DNA of 64,000 bases from Roseomonas fluvialis (GTDB lineage Bacteria; Pseudomonadota; Alphaproteobacteria; Acetobacterales; Acetobacteraceae): contig NZ_AP025637.1 in assembly GCF_022846615.1 (NCBI RefSeq), forward strand, positions 3,621,001 through 3,685,000, read 5' to 3'. The position numbers were made by a program, and so were the translations under genes. The notes under the pieces were generated by a model. It did no database searches. It was not told the origin of the DNA and saw only the letters and a list, made by a program, of their open reading frames with translations. This document shows positions 54,391-63,090 of the stretch, one piece after another. Positions within the stretch are counted from its first letter, which is position 1. Every line of letters begins with the position of its first letter.

Positions 54391-55123
54391 CGGCCTGTCG
54401 GACACGTCCGGCACCGGCGCGCCGCGGTGCCGCCGCGCTCAGCAGCGCATCGACGGCAAAGGCCATCAGCCCGGTCAGCACCGCCCCCTGCACGACCCAG
54501 GCGGGGTTGCCGTTCACCAACCCTGCGATGATCGGCGTGCCGAGGCACGATGCGCCCGCCACCGCCCCCACCGCCGCGGTGGCCACCGCCAGCACCGCGG
54601 CCGCGCGCAGCCCGTCCAGGATCGGCCCCGCCGCCAGCGGCAATTCCACCCGCAGGAGCACTTGGCGCGGCGTGAGGCCGATGCCGCGCGCCGCGTCGAT
54701 TGCCTCGGGCGGCACGGTCGCGAGCCCGCCCATCGCCGCGCGCAGCACCGGCAGCGTCGCGTAGCAGACCAGCGCGATCAGCGCCGGGGTCGCGCCGAAG
54801 CCCACGGCCGGCACGGCGATCGCGATCACGGCCACCGGCGGCACTGCCTGTGCGAAGCCGGCCAGCGCATCGGCCAGCACGCGCACCTCCCGAGCACCGG
54901 GGCGCGTCGCGGCGACGCCGAGGCCGATGCCGATCACCGCCGCCGGCAGCAGCGAGCCGACGACCAGCCCGGCATGCAGCAGCGCGAGCGTGGCGAAGCC
55001 CTCGCGGCGATAGACAGGGTCGGCAACTTCGGGGAACAGCGCGTGGAAGGCCGGGCCCAGCGCCGGCAGCGCGGCGACGGCGGCGACCAGAAGCGCGGTC
55101 GGCAACAGCGCGCGCCAGGTCAT
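54371..55123 (-). CDS. yehW: Osmoprotectant ABC permease (YehW/OpuBB type)
   Basis: 250 residues, six membrane segments. The ABC permease loop (E-A-I-D-A-A-R-G-I-G-L-T-P-R-Q-V) lies near residue 140, as in OpuBB/YehW. Start overlaps the ATPase stop (ATGA). It is the last gene of the yehZ-Y-X-W-like run. Predicted to import glycine betaine, choline or related osmolytes. Confidence 0.85.
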   Translation of the reverse strand: MTWRALLPTALLVAAVAALPALGPAFHALFPEVADPVYRREGFATLALLHAGLVVGSLLPAAVIGIGLGVAATRPGAREVRVLADALAGFAQAVPPVAVIAIAVPAVGFGATPALIALVCYATLPVLRAAMGGLATVPPEAIDAARGIGLTPRQVLLRVELPLAAGPILDGLRAAAVLAVATAAVGAVAGASCLGTPIIAGLVNGNPAWVVQGAVLTGLMAFAVDALLSAAAPRRAGAGRVRQAVSAAPP

Positions 55124-56052
55124 GCGCGCAGCAGGTCGCGCAGCGCCAGCACCCCGGCCGGCGCGCCCGCCGCGTCGTGCAGCAGGACCGCCTCGGCGCG
55201 CGCCGCCAGCATGGCCTCGAGCGCCACGCGACAGGTCGCCGTGGCAGGCAGCACGGGCAGGCCGGCCGGCGCGGCGCCGCCGGGCACCGCCAGCGCGGCA
55301 GCCGGCATCAGCCCCAGCCGCCGCAGTCCTATCGCCCCGCCATCGAGCAGCCCGCGCACGCGCGGGTCGGCCGGGGTGTCCAGCAGGTCGCGCGGCGCAC
55401 CCTCCTGCAGCAGCCTGCCATCGGCCATCACCGCGAGGCGCGTGGCGAGTGCCAGGGCTTCCTCCACGTCGTGCGTGACCAGCAGGATGGTCTTGCCGGT
55501 GGCGGCGTGCAGCCGCGCCATCTCGGCCTGCAGCGCGCCGCGCGTGAGCGCATCCAGCGCACCGAAGGGCTCGTCCATCAGCAGGATTTCGGGATCCGCC
55601 GCGAGTGCGCGCGCGACACCGACGCGCTGCGCCTGGCCGCCCGAAAGCTCCGCCGGCATCCGTCCCCGATACCGCGCGGGATCGAGTTGCAGCAGCGCCA
55701 GCAATTCATCGACACGCGCGGCGATGCGCCGTTCGTCCCAGCCCAGCAGCCGTGGCACCGCGGCGATGTTGCGTGCGACGCTCCAGTGCGGGAACAGACC
55801 GATGCCCTGGATGACATAGCCGATGCGCCGCCGCAGCGCGGGCGCGTCCTGCCCCGCCACGTCCTGCCCGCGCAGCAGCACGCGCCCGGCATCCGGCTCC
55901 ACCAGGCGGTTGACCATGCGCAGCGCGGTCGACTTGCCCGCGCCGGAGCCGCCCAGCAGCACCGCGAAGGCACCCTCGGGCACCACCAGGTCGAGCCCGT
56001 CGAGCGCGCGCGCATCGCCGAAGGATTTCCGCACGCCCTCGAAGCGGATCAT
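55120..56052 (-). CDS. yehX: Osmoprotectant ABC ATPase (YehX/OpuBA type)
   Basis: 310 residues. Walker A G-G-S-G-A-G-K-S-T near 34-42, signature L-S-G-G-Q-A-Q-R-V-G near 140, Walker B L-L-M-D-E-P-F near 160. The C-terminal 60 residues look like a single, degenerate CBS-type tail (R-V-A-L-E-A-M-L-A-A-R-A-E-A-V-L-L), as in OpuA-like ATPases where CBS domains sense osmolarity. ATGA overlaps at both ends couple it to the two permeases. Confidence 0.92.
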   Translation of the reverse strand: MIRFEGVRKSFGDARALDGLDLVVPEGAFAVLLGGSGAGKSTALRMVNRLVEPDAGRVLLRGQDVAGQDAPALRRRIGYVIQGIGLFPHWSVARNIAAVPRLLGWDERRIAARVDELLALLQLDPARYRGRMPAELSGGQAQRVGVARALAADPEILLMDEPFGALDALTRGALQAEMARLHAATGKTILLVTHDVEEALALATRLAVMADGRLLQEGAPRDLLDTPADPRVRGLLDGGAIGLRRLGLMPAAALAVPGGAAPAGLPVLPATATCRVALEAMLAARAEAVLLHDAAGAPAGVLALRDLLRA

Positions 56053-57176
56053 GGCACGAGGCCTTCCTCGGCGGCGCGCAGCGCGGCATCGACCAGCAGA
56101 GCGAGCGCCGCCACCGGCAGCGCACCCAGCAGGATCAGGTCCGGTGCGAATTGCCCGAGGCCCTGGAACATCAGCACCCCGAAGCCACCGGCACCGACCA
56201 GCGCGCCCAGCGTGACCAGCCCCACCGCCTGCACCGCCGCCGTGCGCACGCCCCCCAACAGCACCGGCGCGCCGAGCGGCAGGCGCACGCGCAAGACCAG
56301 CGCGGCGGGCGCGAAACCGATGCCCCGCGCCGCATCCACCGCCGCCGCTGGCGCCGCCGCCAGCCCCGCGCGCATCGCCGCCGCGATCGGCAGCAGCAGG
56401 TACAGGAACACCCCCAGCACCGCCGGCGCGCCGCCGATGCCGCGGAGCCCGCCCTCGCGCAGCAGCGGCACCGCGCGCCCCAGCGCCGCGAGCGGTTCGA
56501 TCAGCAGCGCGAACAGTGCCATGGCCGGGATCACCTGCAGCGCACCGAGCACGCCGAGTACCGCGGGTGCCGCGCGCGGCCGCGCGAAGGCCAGCGCACC
56601 GAGCGCCGCGCCGACCACGAGCGCGGGCACCAACGCCGCGGCCACCAGGCGCAGATGCGCGGCCAGCGCGGCGGCGATCTCCTCGCCGCGCGCCCGCGCC
56701 TCGCGCACGAGTGCAAGGTCATCCAGCAGCCCGGCTGCCAGCACCGCGCCGATCGCGGCGACGAAGCCCACCACCGCCGCCGCACGCACCGCGGCGCCGG
56801 CCTGCGCGCGGCCAAGGGCCAGCCGCGCCGCCAGCAGCAGGGCGCCGATCGCCACCCACGACCCCGCCGCCGGGCCGAGCCGAGCAGCCTGCGACGACCC
56901 TGCAAGCTGCTCCGCGAAATCGCCCAACCCCGCGAGGAGCCCGCACAGCGCGAGGCCGCAGGCCAGGCACGCCGCACGCCCGGGCAGCAAAAGCGCCGCC
57001 AGCGCCAACGCAGCCGCGGGGGCGAGCACGCCCCAGGCCGGAACCTCAGCGATGCCCACCAGCCGCGGCGGCACGATGCGGTTGGGCGACAGCACAGCGA
57101 AGCCAAGCAGTACGGGCGCCAGGACGGCGAGCAGCAGCAGCGCGGCCTCGATCGGGCCGGCGCGCAGCCGCAGCAT
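56049..57176 (-). CDS. yehY: Osmoprotectant ABC permease (YehY type)
   Basis: 375 residues. The N-terminal 160 residues are an extra membrane region with several helices, as in YehY. The C-terminal half holds the permease domain with A-A-V-D-A-A-R-G-I-G-F-A-P-A-A-L-V-L-R-V. The start is 29 bp after the binding-protein stop. Forms the transport channel together with YehW. Confidence 0.85.
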   Translation of the reverse strand: MLRLRAGPIEAALLLLAVLAPVLLGFAVLSPNRIVPPRLVGIAEVPAWGVLAPAAALALAALLLPGRAACLACGLALCGLLAGLGDFAEQLAGSSQAARLGPAAGSWVAIGALLLAARLALGRAQAGAAVRAAAVVGFVAAIGAVLAAGLLDDLALVREARARGEEIAAALAAHLRLVAAALVPALVVGAALGALAFARPRAAPAVLGVLGALQVIPAMALFALLIEPLAALGRAVPLLREGGLRGIGGAPAVLGVFLYLLLPIAAAMRAGLAAAPAAAVDAARGIGFAPAALVLRVRLPLGAPVLLGGVRTAAVQAVGLVTLGALVGAGGFGVLMFQGLGQFAPDLILLGALPVAALALLVDAALRAAEEGLVP

Positions 57177-57205
57177 CGCGGCGGGCGCCCGGCCGTCGGT
57201 CAGCC

Positions 57206-58138
57206 TCAGCGGAGCAGCCCCGCCTGGCGCAGATGCGCCTGCGCGACGGCGCGCGCCGGCTGTCCCTCGACTGCGATGCGCGCATTCAGCCGCTGCAGCG
57301 TGACCAGGTCCAGGCCAGCGAAGGCCGGGGCCAGCACTGTGGCGATCCGCGGTTCCGCCCGCAGCACTGCGCCGCGCACCACCGGCGCGGGCGCATAGAC
57401 GGGCTGCACGCCCTTGCTGTCCTCGAGCACGGTCAGGTCGAGTGCCGCGATGCCGCCATCGGTGCCATAGACCATCGCGGCGTTCACGCCGTTCAACTGC
57501 TGCGCCGCCGCGCGCATGGTCACCGCGGTATCGCCGCCCGGCAGCACCAGCAGCCGGTCGGGCGGCAGGGTGAAGCCATAGGCGCGCTGGAAGGCGGGCA
57601 GCGCAGCGGGGCTCTCCACGAACTCGGCCGAACCGGCCAGCTTGAAAGGCCGCCCCGCGGCGATGTGCGGCGCGAGGTCATCGAGCCGGCGCAGGGTGTG
57701 TTGGCGCGCCACATCCGCGCGCACCGCGATGGCCCAGGTGTTGTTGGCGGGGGCCGCCGGCAGCCAGGCGATGTCGTTGCGCTGTGCATCGAGCTCGCGG
57801 ACCTTCTCGTAGCCCGCGCGCGCATCGCGCCACGCGGGATCAGCCTCGATCTGGAAGAAGAAGGCGCCATTGCCAGTGTATTCGGGATAGATGTCGATCT
57901 CGCCGGCCAGGAGTGCCGCGCGCACGATGCGCGTCGGGCCGAGCGGGACGCGGTTCTCGACCCGCAGCCCCGCGCCTTCCAGCAGCAGCGCGATCATCTG
58001 GCCGAGCAGCCCGCCCTCGGTGTCGATCTTGCTCGCGACCACGATGGGCCGTGCCTGCGCGACCGCGGGCGCGATGGCCGCGGTACCGGCCGCAGCGAGC
58101 AGCGCGCGCCGGCCACATGTCACGGAGGTTGCTCGCAT
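57206..58138 (-). CDS. yehZ: Osmoprotectant-binding protein (YehZ/OsmF type)
   Basis: 310 residues. The twin-arginine-like G-R-R-A-L-L-A-A-A-G-T leader ends near Ala-Gln-Ala at residues 26-28. The start ATG follows AAGGAGC; an open frame continues 13 codons upstream. OpuBC/OsmF family features: V-A-S-K-I-D-T-E-G-G-L-L-G-Q-M near 34-48 and the E-I-D-I-Y-P-E-Y-T-G-N-G stretch near 79-90. It binds quaternary amine osmolytes in the periplasm and delivers them to YehYXW. The order Z-Y-X-W matches the E. coli operon. Confidence 0.9.
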   Translation of the reverse strand: MRATSVTCGRRALLAAAGTAAIAPAVAQARPIVVASKIDTEGGLLGQMIALLLEGAGLRVENRVPLGPTRIVRAALLAGEIDIYPEYTGNGAFFFQIEADPAWRDARAGYEKVRELDAQRNDIAWLPAAPANNTWAIAVRADVARQHTLRRLDDLAPHIAAGRPFKLAGSAEFVESPAALPAFQRAYGFTLPPDRLLVLPGGDTAVTMRAAAQQLNGVNAAMVYGTDGGIAALDLTVLEDSKGVQPVYAPAPVVRGAVLRAEPRIATVLAPAFAGLDLVTLQRLNARIAVEGQPARAVAQAHLRQAGLLR

Positions 58139-58310
58139 CGTGATGCTCCTTCGCGTTGGTCGCCGGCAGACTGCCACGCGCCACGCTAGTGGCGAAACCC
58201 CGGACGCGTCGCGCGGTTGCAGCAGCAGGTCCCACCTTCGCGGATCGCGCCGTCGCCGTCGTCGCGCGGCCGCGCCGCCGCTCCGGCGCTTGCGGCCGCA
58301 CGATCCGACG

Positions 58311-59387
58311 CTATCGCTGCCCGGGCCGGAAGGTGGTCTCGAGGCGCTGGCTGTAGCGGCTCATGGCGAAGCACAGCACGAAGTACACGCCGGCGGCGAA
58401 GACATAGGCCTCGGTCGGGAAGCCGAGCCAGTTCGGGTCGCCAAGCGCGGCACGGAGCGTGGTGAAGAAGTCAAAGACGCCGATCACCACCACCAGCGTG
58501 GTGTCCTTGAACAGCCCGATGAAGGTGTTGACCTGCGAGGGAATGGTGATGGCGAGCGCCTGCGGCAGGATCACGAGGCGCATCTTCTTGCCGTAGGACA
58601 GGCCGAGCGCATCCGCAGCCTCATACTGTCCGCGCGGCATGGCCTGCAGGCCGCCGCGCACCACCTCGGCCATGTAGGCGGCGGTGAACAGCGTATAGGC
58701 CACCAGCACGCGCGCGAGCCGGTCGAGCGTGACACCTTCGGGCAGGAACAGCGGCAGCATGATCGCCGCCATGAACAGCAGGCTGATCAGCGGCACGCCG
58801 CGCACGCATTCGATGATGGCGGTGGAGAACCAGCGCACCAGCGTGAGGTCCGACCGCCGCCCGAGTGCGAGCAGGATCGCGAGCGGATAGCCCAGCGCCA
58901 GCCCATACACAGCGATGATGCCGGTGATGGTGAGCCCGCCCCATTGCCGCGTCGCGACCGGCGTGAGGCCCAGCACGCCGCCTGCCATCAGCAGCAGCAT
59001 CGCCGGCGCGGCGACCGCCCAGGCCAGCATCAGCCAGCGGTTCCAGAAGCGCCGCTGGCACGATGCCAGCACCATCGCCACCAGGATCACGATCATCGTC
59101 GCCGGCCGCCAGCGTTCCTCGTAGGGATACAAGCCGAAGATCGAGAACCAGAATTTTTCCCGCACGAAGGCCCAGCAGGCGCCGCCGGCCTCGCGGCATT
59201 GGGCGGCGGTGCCCGACCAGGTCGCGTCCAGCACGGCCCAACGCAGCAGCGGCGGCACCAGCCACACCAGTAGCGCGACGCAAGCCAGCGTGATGGCGAT
59301 GTTGAGCGGCCCGGTCACGCAGGCGCGCGCGAAGATCGCGGCGCGCGTGAAGAAGCCCGGCGCGGGTGGCGCGAGGGTAGCGCTCAT
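58311..59387 (-). CDS. aapM: AapM-like amino-acid ABC permease
   Basis: 358 residues. Several membrane segments in an extended N-terminal region (to about 150), then the HisM-type permease core. The loop motif E-A-A-D-A-L-G-L-S-Y-G-K-K-M-R-L-V-I-L-P-Q-A is present near residue 260. AapM pairs with AapQ in the general L-amino acid permease of Rhizobium. It is 3 bp after aapQ. The expected aapP (ATPase) does not follow; the next gene is yehZ. Confidence 0.92.
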   Translation of the reverse strand: MSATLAPPAPGFFTRAAIFARACVTGPLNIAITLACVALLVWLVPPLLRWAVLDATWSGTAAQCREAGGACWAFVREKFWFSIFGLYPYEERWRPATMIVILVAMVLASCQRRFWNRWLMLAWAVAAPAMLLLMAGGVLGLTPVATRQWGGLTITGIIAVYGLALGYPLAILLALGRRSDLTLVRWFSTAIIECVRGVPLISLLFMAAIMLPLFLPEGVTLDRLARVLVAYTLFTAAYMAEVVRGGLQAMPRGQYEAADALGLSYGKKMRLVILPQALAITIPSQVNTFIGLFKDTTLVVVIGVFDFFTTLRAALGDPNWLGFPTEAYVFAAGVYFVLCFAMSRYSQRLETTFRPGQR

Positions 59388-59390
59388 GGC

Positions 59391-60596
59391 TCAGCGCTCC
59401 TTCAGCGCGACCGCGCTGTTGTAGAAATTCATCAGCAGCGAGGTGATCAGGCTGAGCGCGAGGTACACCGCCATGAAGATCGCGATCACCTCGATCGCCT
59501 GCCCGGTCTGGTTGATCGAGGTGTTCGAGATCGAGACCAGGTCCGGATAGCCGATAACCACAGCGAGAGAGGAATTCTTCGTCAGGTTCAGGAACTGGCT
59601 GGTCATTGGCGGGATGATCACGCGCATCGCCTGCGGCAGGATCACGAGGCGCATCTTCTGCCCGGGCGTGAGCCCCAGCGCCTGCGCCGCTTCCGGCTGC
59701 CCCTTGTGCACCGACTGGATGCCCGAGCGCACGATCTCGGCCACGAAGGCCGAGGTGTAGACCACCAGGCCCACAAGCAGCGCGAAGAATTCCGGGCTGA
59801 GCGCCAGCCCGCCCTCGAAGTTGAAGCCCGCGAGTTCGGGCCATTCGACCCGCGGCGCGCCCATCGCGAGCATCGACAGCGCCGGCAGGCCGAGCAGCAT
59901 GGCAAGGCCGGGCAGGATGGTCGGGCGGCGTTCGCCGGTCGCGGCCTGGCGCGCGCGTTCGCGCCGCAGCAGCAGCCACCAGCCGATCGCCCCTGCGGCC
60001 AGCGCGCCGAGCATCCAGTAAAGCGCCGGTTCCGCCACCAGCGCGGGAATCTTCACGCCACGCTGCGACAGGAACACCCCCGGCAGCGGATTCAGCGCCT
60101 GCCGCACGGAGGGTAGCTGCAGCAGCAGCGCGTGCCAGAACACCAGCTGCAGCACCAGCGGCGTGTTGCGGATAACCTCGATGTAACCGCCGGTCAGCGC
60201 ACGCAGCAGCGGGTTCGACGAAAGCCGCGCAAGGCCCAGCGCCACACCCAGCACCGTGCACAGCAGGATGCCGACGATCGCAACGCGCAGCGTGTTGAGC
60301 AGCCCGACGGTCAGCGCCCGCGCATAGGTGTCGGCCGGCGTGTAGGGGATCATGTGCTCGCCGATCGGGATGCCGGCCGAGCGTTCGAGGAAGCCGAAGC
60401 CGAAGGACAGGCCGCGCGCGGCCATGTTCCGTTCCGCATTGCCGACCAGCCACCAGCCGAGGCCCAGGACCACGACCAGCAGCACGGCCTGCCAAAGGAT
60501 GCCGCGCAGCGAGGCGCCGCGCGGCAGGATGTTCAGGGCGGATCGTCCCGCCCGTCCGGCGCCGATGGCCGGCGCGGTGGGTTCCACGCCGGCCAC
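59391..60596 (-). CDS. aapQ: AapQ-like amino-acid ABC permease
   Basis: 401 residues from the GTG at 60596 (a second GTG at 60587 would remove 3 residues); no ATG lies near. The conserved permease loop E-A-A-Q-A-L-G-L-T-P-G-Q-K-M-R-L-V-I-L-P-Q-A is near residue 305, and the N-terminal extension with about six helices is as in AapQ. Length matches AapQ. It starts 10 bp after the aapJ stop. Confidence 0.92.
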   Translation of the reverse strand: MAGVEPTAPAIGAGRAGRSALNILPRGASLRGILWQAVLLVVVLGLGWWLVGNAERNMAARGLSFGFGFLERSAGIPIGEHMIPYTPADTYARALTVGLLNTLRVAIVGILLCTVLGVALGLARLSSNPLLRALTGGYIEVIRNTPLVLQLVFWHALLLQLPSVRQALNPLPGVFLSQRGVKIPALVAEPALYWMLGALAAGAIGWWLLLRRERARQAATGERRPTILPGLAMLLGLPALSMLAMGAPRVEWPELAGFNFEGGLALSPEFFALLVGLVVYTSAFVAEIVRSGIQSVHKGQPEAAQALGLTPGQKMRLVILPQAMRVIIPPMTSQFLNLTKNSSLAVVIGYPDLVSISNTSINQTGQAIEVIAIFMAVYLALSLITSLLMNFYNSAVALKER

Positions 60597-60606
60597 GGCG
60601 CGGGGC

Positions 60607-61638
60607 TCAGCGCGCCGGCGGCGCGTAGAGCAGGCCGCCGCGCGTCCAGATGTTGTTCTGGCCGCGCTCGAGGCCGAGCGGCGTATTGGTGCCGAGGTGA
60701 CGCTCGAAGATCTCGCCGTAGTTGCCGAAGGTGCGGATGATCTGGCGCGCATAGTCGGCGCGCGCGGCACCGAGCGACTCACCCATGTTGCCCTCGACGC
60801 CCAGCAGGCGGCGGATCACCGGGTTGGTCGAGGAGCCCGCCATCTGCTCCACGTTCGCGCTTGTGATGCCGAGCTCCTCGGCGTCGATCAGCGCGAAGGT
60901 CGTCCAGGCGACGATGTTGGTCAGTTCCTCGTCGCCCTGGCGGATGGTGACGGCCAGCGGTTCCTTCGACAGGCGCTCGGGCAGGATGACGTGGTCGGCC
61001 GGGCGCGTCAGCAGCGTGCGCTGCGCGGCGAGCGCGGCGAAGTCGTTGGTGAAGACGTCGCAGCGGCCGCTGTCGTAGGCGCGGCGGATCTCATCGAGAT
61101 CCGCGATCACCACCGGCGTGAAGCGCAGGTTGTTGGCGCGGAAGAAGTCCGCGATGTTCAGCTCGGTGGTGGTGCCGGGCTGTACGCACACGGTCGCACC
61201 GTTGAGCTGCCGTGCGCTGGTCACATTGAGACGGCGCGGTACCATCAGCGCCTGGCCGTCATAGAAGGTGATGGCAGGCTGATTGAAGCGGTTGACGTTC
61301 GTGTCGCGCGTGAGCGTCCAGGTCGTGTTGTTGGACAACACGTCCACCTCGCCCGAGGACAGCGCCGGGAAACGGCTCTGCGTCGTGACGGGCACGAATT
61401 CCACCTTCGTCGGATCACCGAAGATGGTGATGGCGATGGCGCGGCAGACCTCGACGTTGAAGCCGGTCCAGCGGCCCTGGCTGTCGGGCACGCCGAAGCC
61501 TGGGTTGGACGGCCCCTGGACGCCGCAGCGCAGCGTGCCGCGCTGCTTGATCTGATCGAGGTCGCGGCCCGCTTCGGCGGCGATCGGCGCGAACGCGAAC
61601 ATGGCCGCCGCGGCTGCGGCGATGCCTTTCCACATCAT
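60607..61638 (-). CDS. aapJ: AapJ-like general L-amino acid binding protein
   Basis: 343 residues starting M-M-W-K-G-I-A with a signal peptide to about residue 22, after a GATGAGGG stretch. Family 3 binding-protein features: L-R-C-G-V-Q-G-P-S-N-P-G-F and G-F-N-V-E-V-C-R-A-I-A near 55-65. AapJ binds a broad range of L-amino acids in Rhizobium leguminosarum. Expression may be set by the inverted repeat at 61711-61728 upstream. Confidence 0.93.
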   Translation of the reverse strand: MMWKGIAAAAAAMFAFAPIAAEAGRDLDQIKQRGTLRCGVQGPSNPGFGVPDSQGRWTGFNVEVCRAIAITIFGDPTKVEFVPVTTQSRFPALSSGEVDVLSNNTTWTLTRDTNVNRFNQPAITFYDGQALMVPRRLNVTSARQLNGATVCVQPGTTTELNIADFFRANNLRFTPVVIADLDEIRRAYDSGRCDVFTNDFAALAAQRTLLTRPADHVILPERLSKEPLAVTIRQGDEELTNIVAWTTFALIDAEELGITSANVEQMAGSSTNPVIRRLLGVEGNMGESLGAARADYARQIIRTFGNYGEIFERHLGTNTPLGLERGQNNIWTRGGLLYAPPAR

Positions 61639-61710
61639 GATACCCTCATCTCCCCATGCCGTGCGGAATTGCCCGTCGCGGCCGGCGGGGAATTGCTGCG
61701 CGTCACAATC

Positions 61711-61728
61711 CATTACAAGGGGGTAATG
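61711..61728. promoter_or_regulatory. Inverted repeat, possible operator
   Basis: CATTAC-AAGGGG-GTAATG: perfect 6-bp arms, 6-nt spacer, in the 229-bp divergent gap between aapJ and the CoA-transferase gene. The surrounding sequence is AT-rich for this genome. A dimeric regulator could bind here and control either side. Confidence 0.45.
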
Positions 61729-61867
61729 CGCGCATTTTTGTGAGGCACCGCGGCGCCTGCCCGGAAGTTGGGCGAAACCGCCCGCCTGCCGCCTTGCCGA
61801 TAGGCGCAGCCCCCTCCCTGGCCGTGCGCCGCCGCCCGCCCTAGTGTCGCTCCCCAAGGAGGACACC

Positions 61868-63085
61868 ATGCCGGACAGCCACATCGACCCCCGCGACGCG
61901 ACGACCGCCACGCTGCCGCTCGCTGGCATTGTGGTGCTCGACCTGACCCTGGCGCGGGCGGGCCCGACCTGCGTGCGCCACCTGGCCGACTGGGGGGCCG
62001 AGGTCATCCGCATCGAACCGCCCGCCTTCAACGACGGGCTGGGCGGCGCGCGGGAGGGCTACGACTTCCAGAACCTGCATCGCAACAAGCGGTCCATCGC
62101 GCTCGACCTCAAGACCGAGGACGGCAAGGCCGCCTTCTTCAAGCTCGCAGCCAAGGCCGATGTGCTGGTCGAGAACATGCGCGTGCGGGTGAAGCACCGC
62201 CTGGGCATCGCGCCCGAGCAGGTGCACGCCGTGAACCCGCGGCTGATCTACGCGTCGATCTCTGGCTTCGGCCAGACCGGCCCGTATTCCGAGCGCGCCG
62301 GCGTCGACCAGATCGCCCAGGGCATGGGCGGCATGATGACCATCACCGGCGAACCCGGCCGCGGGCCGATGCGCGCGGGCATTCCTTTCGTCGACCTGAC
62401 CGCCGGCAACCTGCTTGCCCTCGCGGTGATGGTGGCGTTGTGGGAACGGCAGAAGACCGGCAAGGGGCGCTGGGTGCACACATCCCTGCTCGAAGCCATG
62501 GTCTTCATGCTCGACCTGCAGGCGGCGCGCTACCTGATGGACGGCGAAATACCGGGGCAGGCCGGCAACGACCACCCGGTCAACATCCCGATGGGCGCCT
62601 TCGACACCGCCGACAAGCCGGTCAACATCGCGGCGTCGTCGCCGAAGATGTGGGCGCAGTTCGCCGAGGCGGTCGGCCACCCCGAATGGCTCGAGGTCGA
62701 GGAATGGAAGACCGCCAAGGGCCGCAGCGCCGACCGCAAGCGCCTGAACGCCGCGATCACCGAGGTGTTCAAGCAGAAGCCGTCCGACCACTGGATCGAC
62801 CTGCTGGAGCGCATCGGCATTCCCTGCGGGCCGATCAACAAGGTGGACCAGGTCTTCGCCGACCCGCAGGTGCAGCACCTGCGCATGGCGATGCCGATGA
62901 AGCACCCCGATCGCGGCGACACGCACCTCGTTTCCTCCGCCATCAACATCGAGGGCATCGAGAGCGAGGTCCGCCGCATCCCGCCGCGCCTCGGAGAACA
63001 CTCCGCCGAGATCCTCAAGAGCGTCGGCTACACGGATGACGACGTCGCGCGCCTGCGCGGCCTCGGCGTCATCAACGCGGAGTGA
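61868..63085 (+). CDS. Class III (CaiB/Frc-type) CoA-transferase
   Basis: 405 residues. The ATG at 61868 follows AAGGAGGACACC; the frame is open 8 codons upstream. Features: L-A-G-I-V-V-L-D-L-T near 18-27, A-D-W-G-A-E-V-I-R-I-E-P-P near 40-52, the presumed catalytic Asp176 in G-I-P-F-V-D-L-T-A-G. It moves CoA between carboxylic acids in an unknown catabolic route. It overlaps the crotonase-family gene region (the next ATG is 5 bp past the stop), so the two form an operon, probably for activating then converting the same acid. Confidence 0.9.
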   Translation: MPDSHIDPRDATTATLPLAGIVVLDLTLARAGPTCVRHLADWGAEVIRIEPPAFNDGLGGAREGYDFQNLHRNKRSIALDLKTEDGKAAFFKLAAKADVLVENMRVRVKHRLGIAPEQVHAVNPRLIYASISGFGQTGPYSERAGVDQIAQGMGGMMTITGEPGRGPMRAGIPFVDLTAGNLLALAVMVALWERQKTGKGRWVHTSLLEAMVFMLDLQAARYLMDGEIPGQAGNDHPVNIPMGAFDTADKPVNIAASSPKMWAQFAEAVGHPEWLEVEEWKTAKGRSADRKRLNAAITEVFKQKPSDHWIDLLERIGIPCGPINKVDQVFADPQVQHLRMAMPMKHPDRGDTHLVSSAINIEGIESEVRRIPPRLGEHSAEILKSVGYTDDDVARLRGLGVINAE

Positions 63086-63090
63086 GCGCC

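Noticed and set aside
60597-60782. Longer N-terminus for aapQ reaching upstream through the aapJ end
   Set aside because: It would overlap aapJ coding by about 180 bp and adds a Ser/Arg-rich low-complexity stretch; the GTG at 60596 fits the family length.
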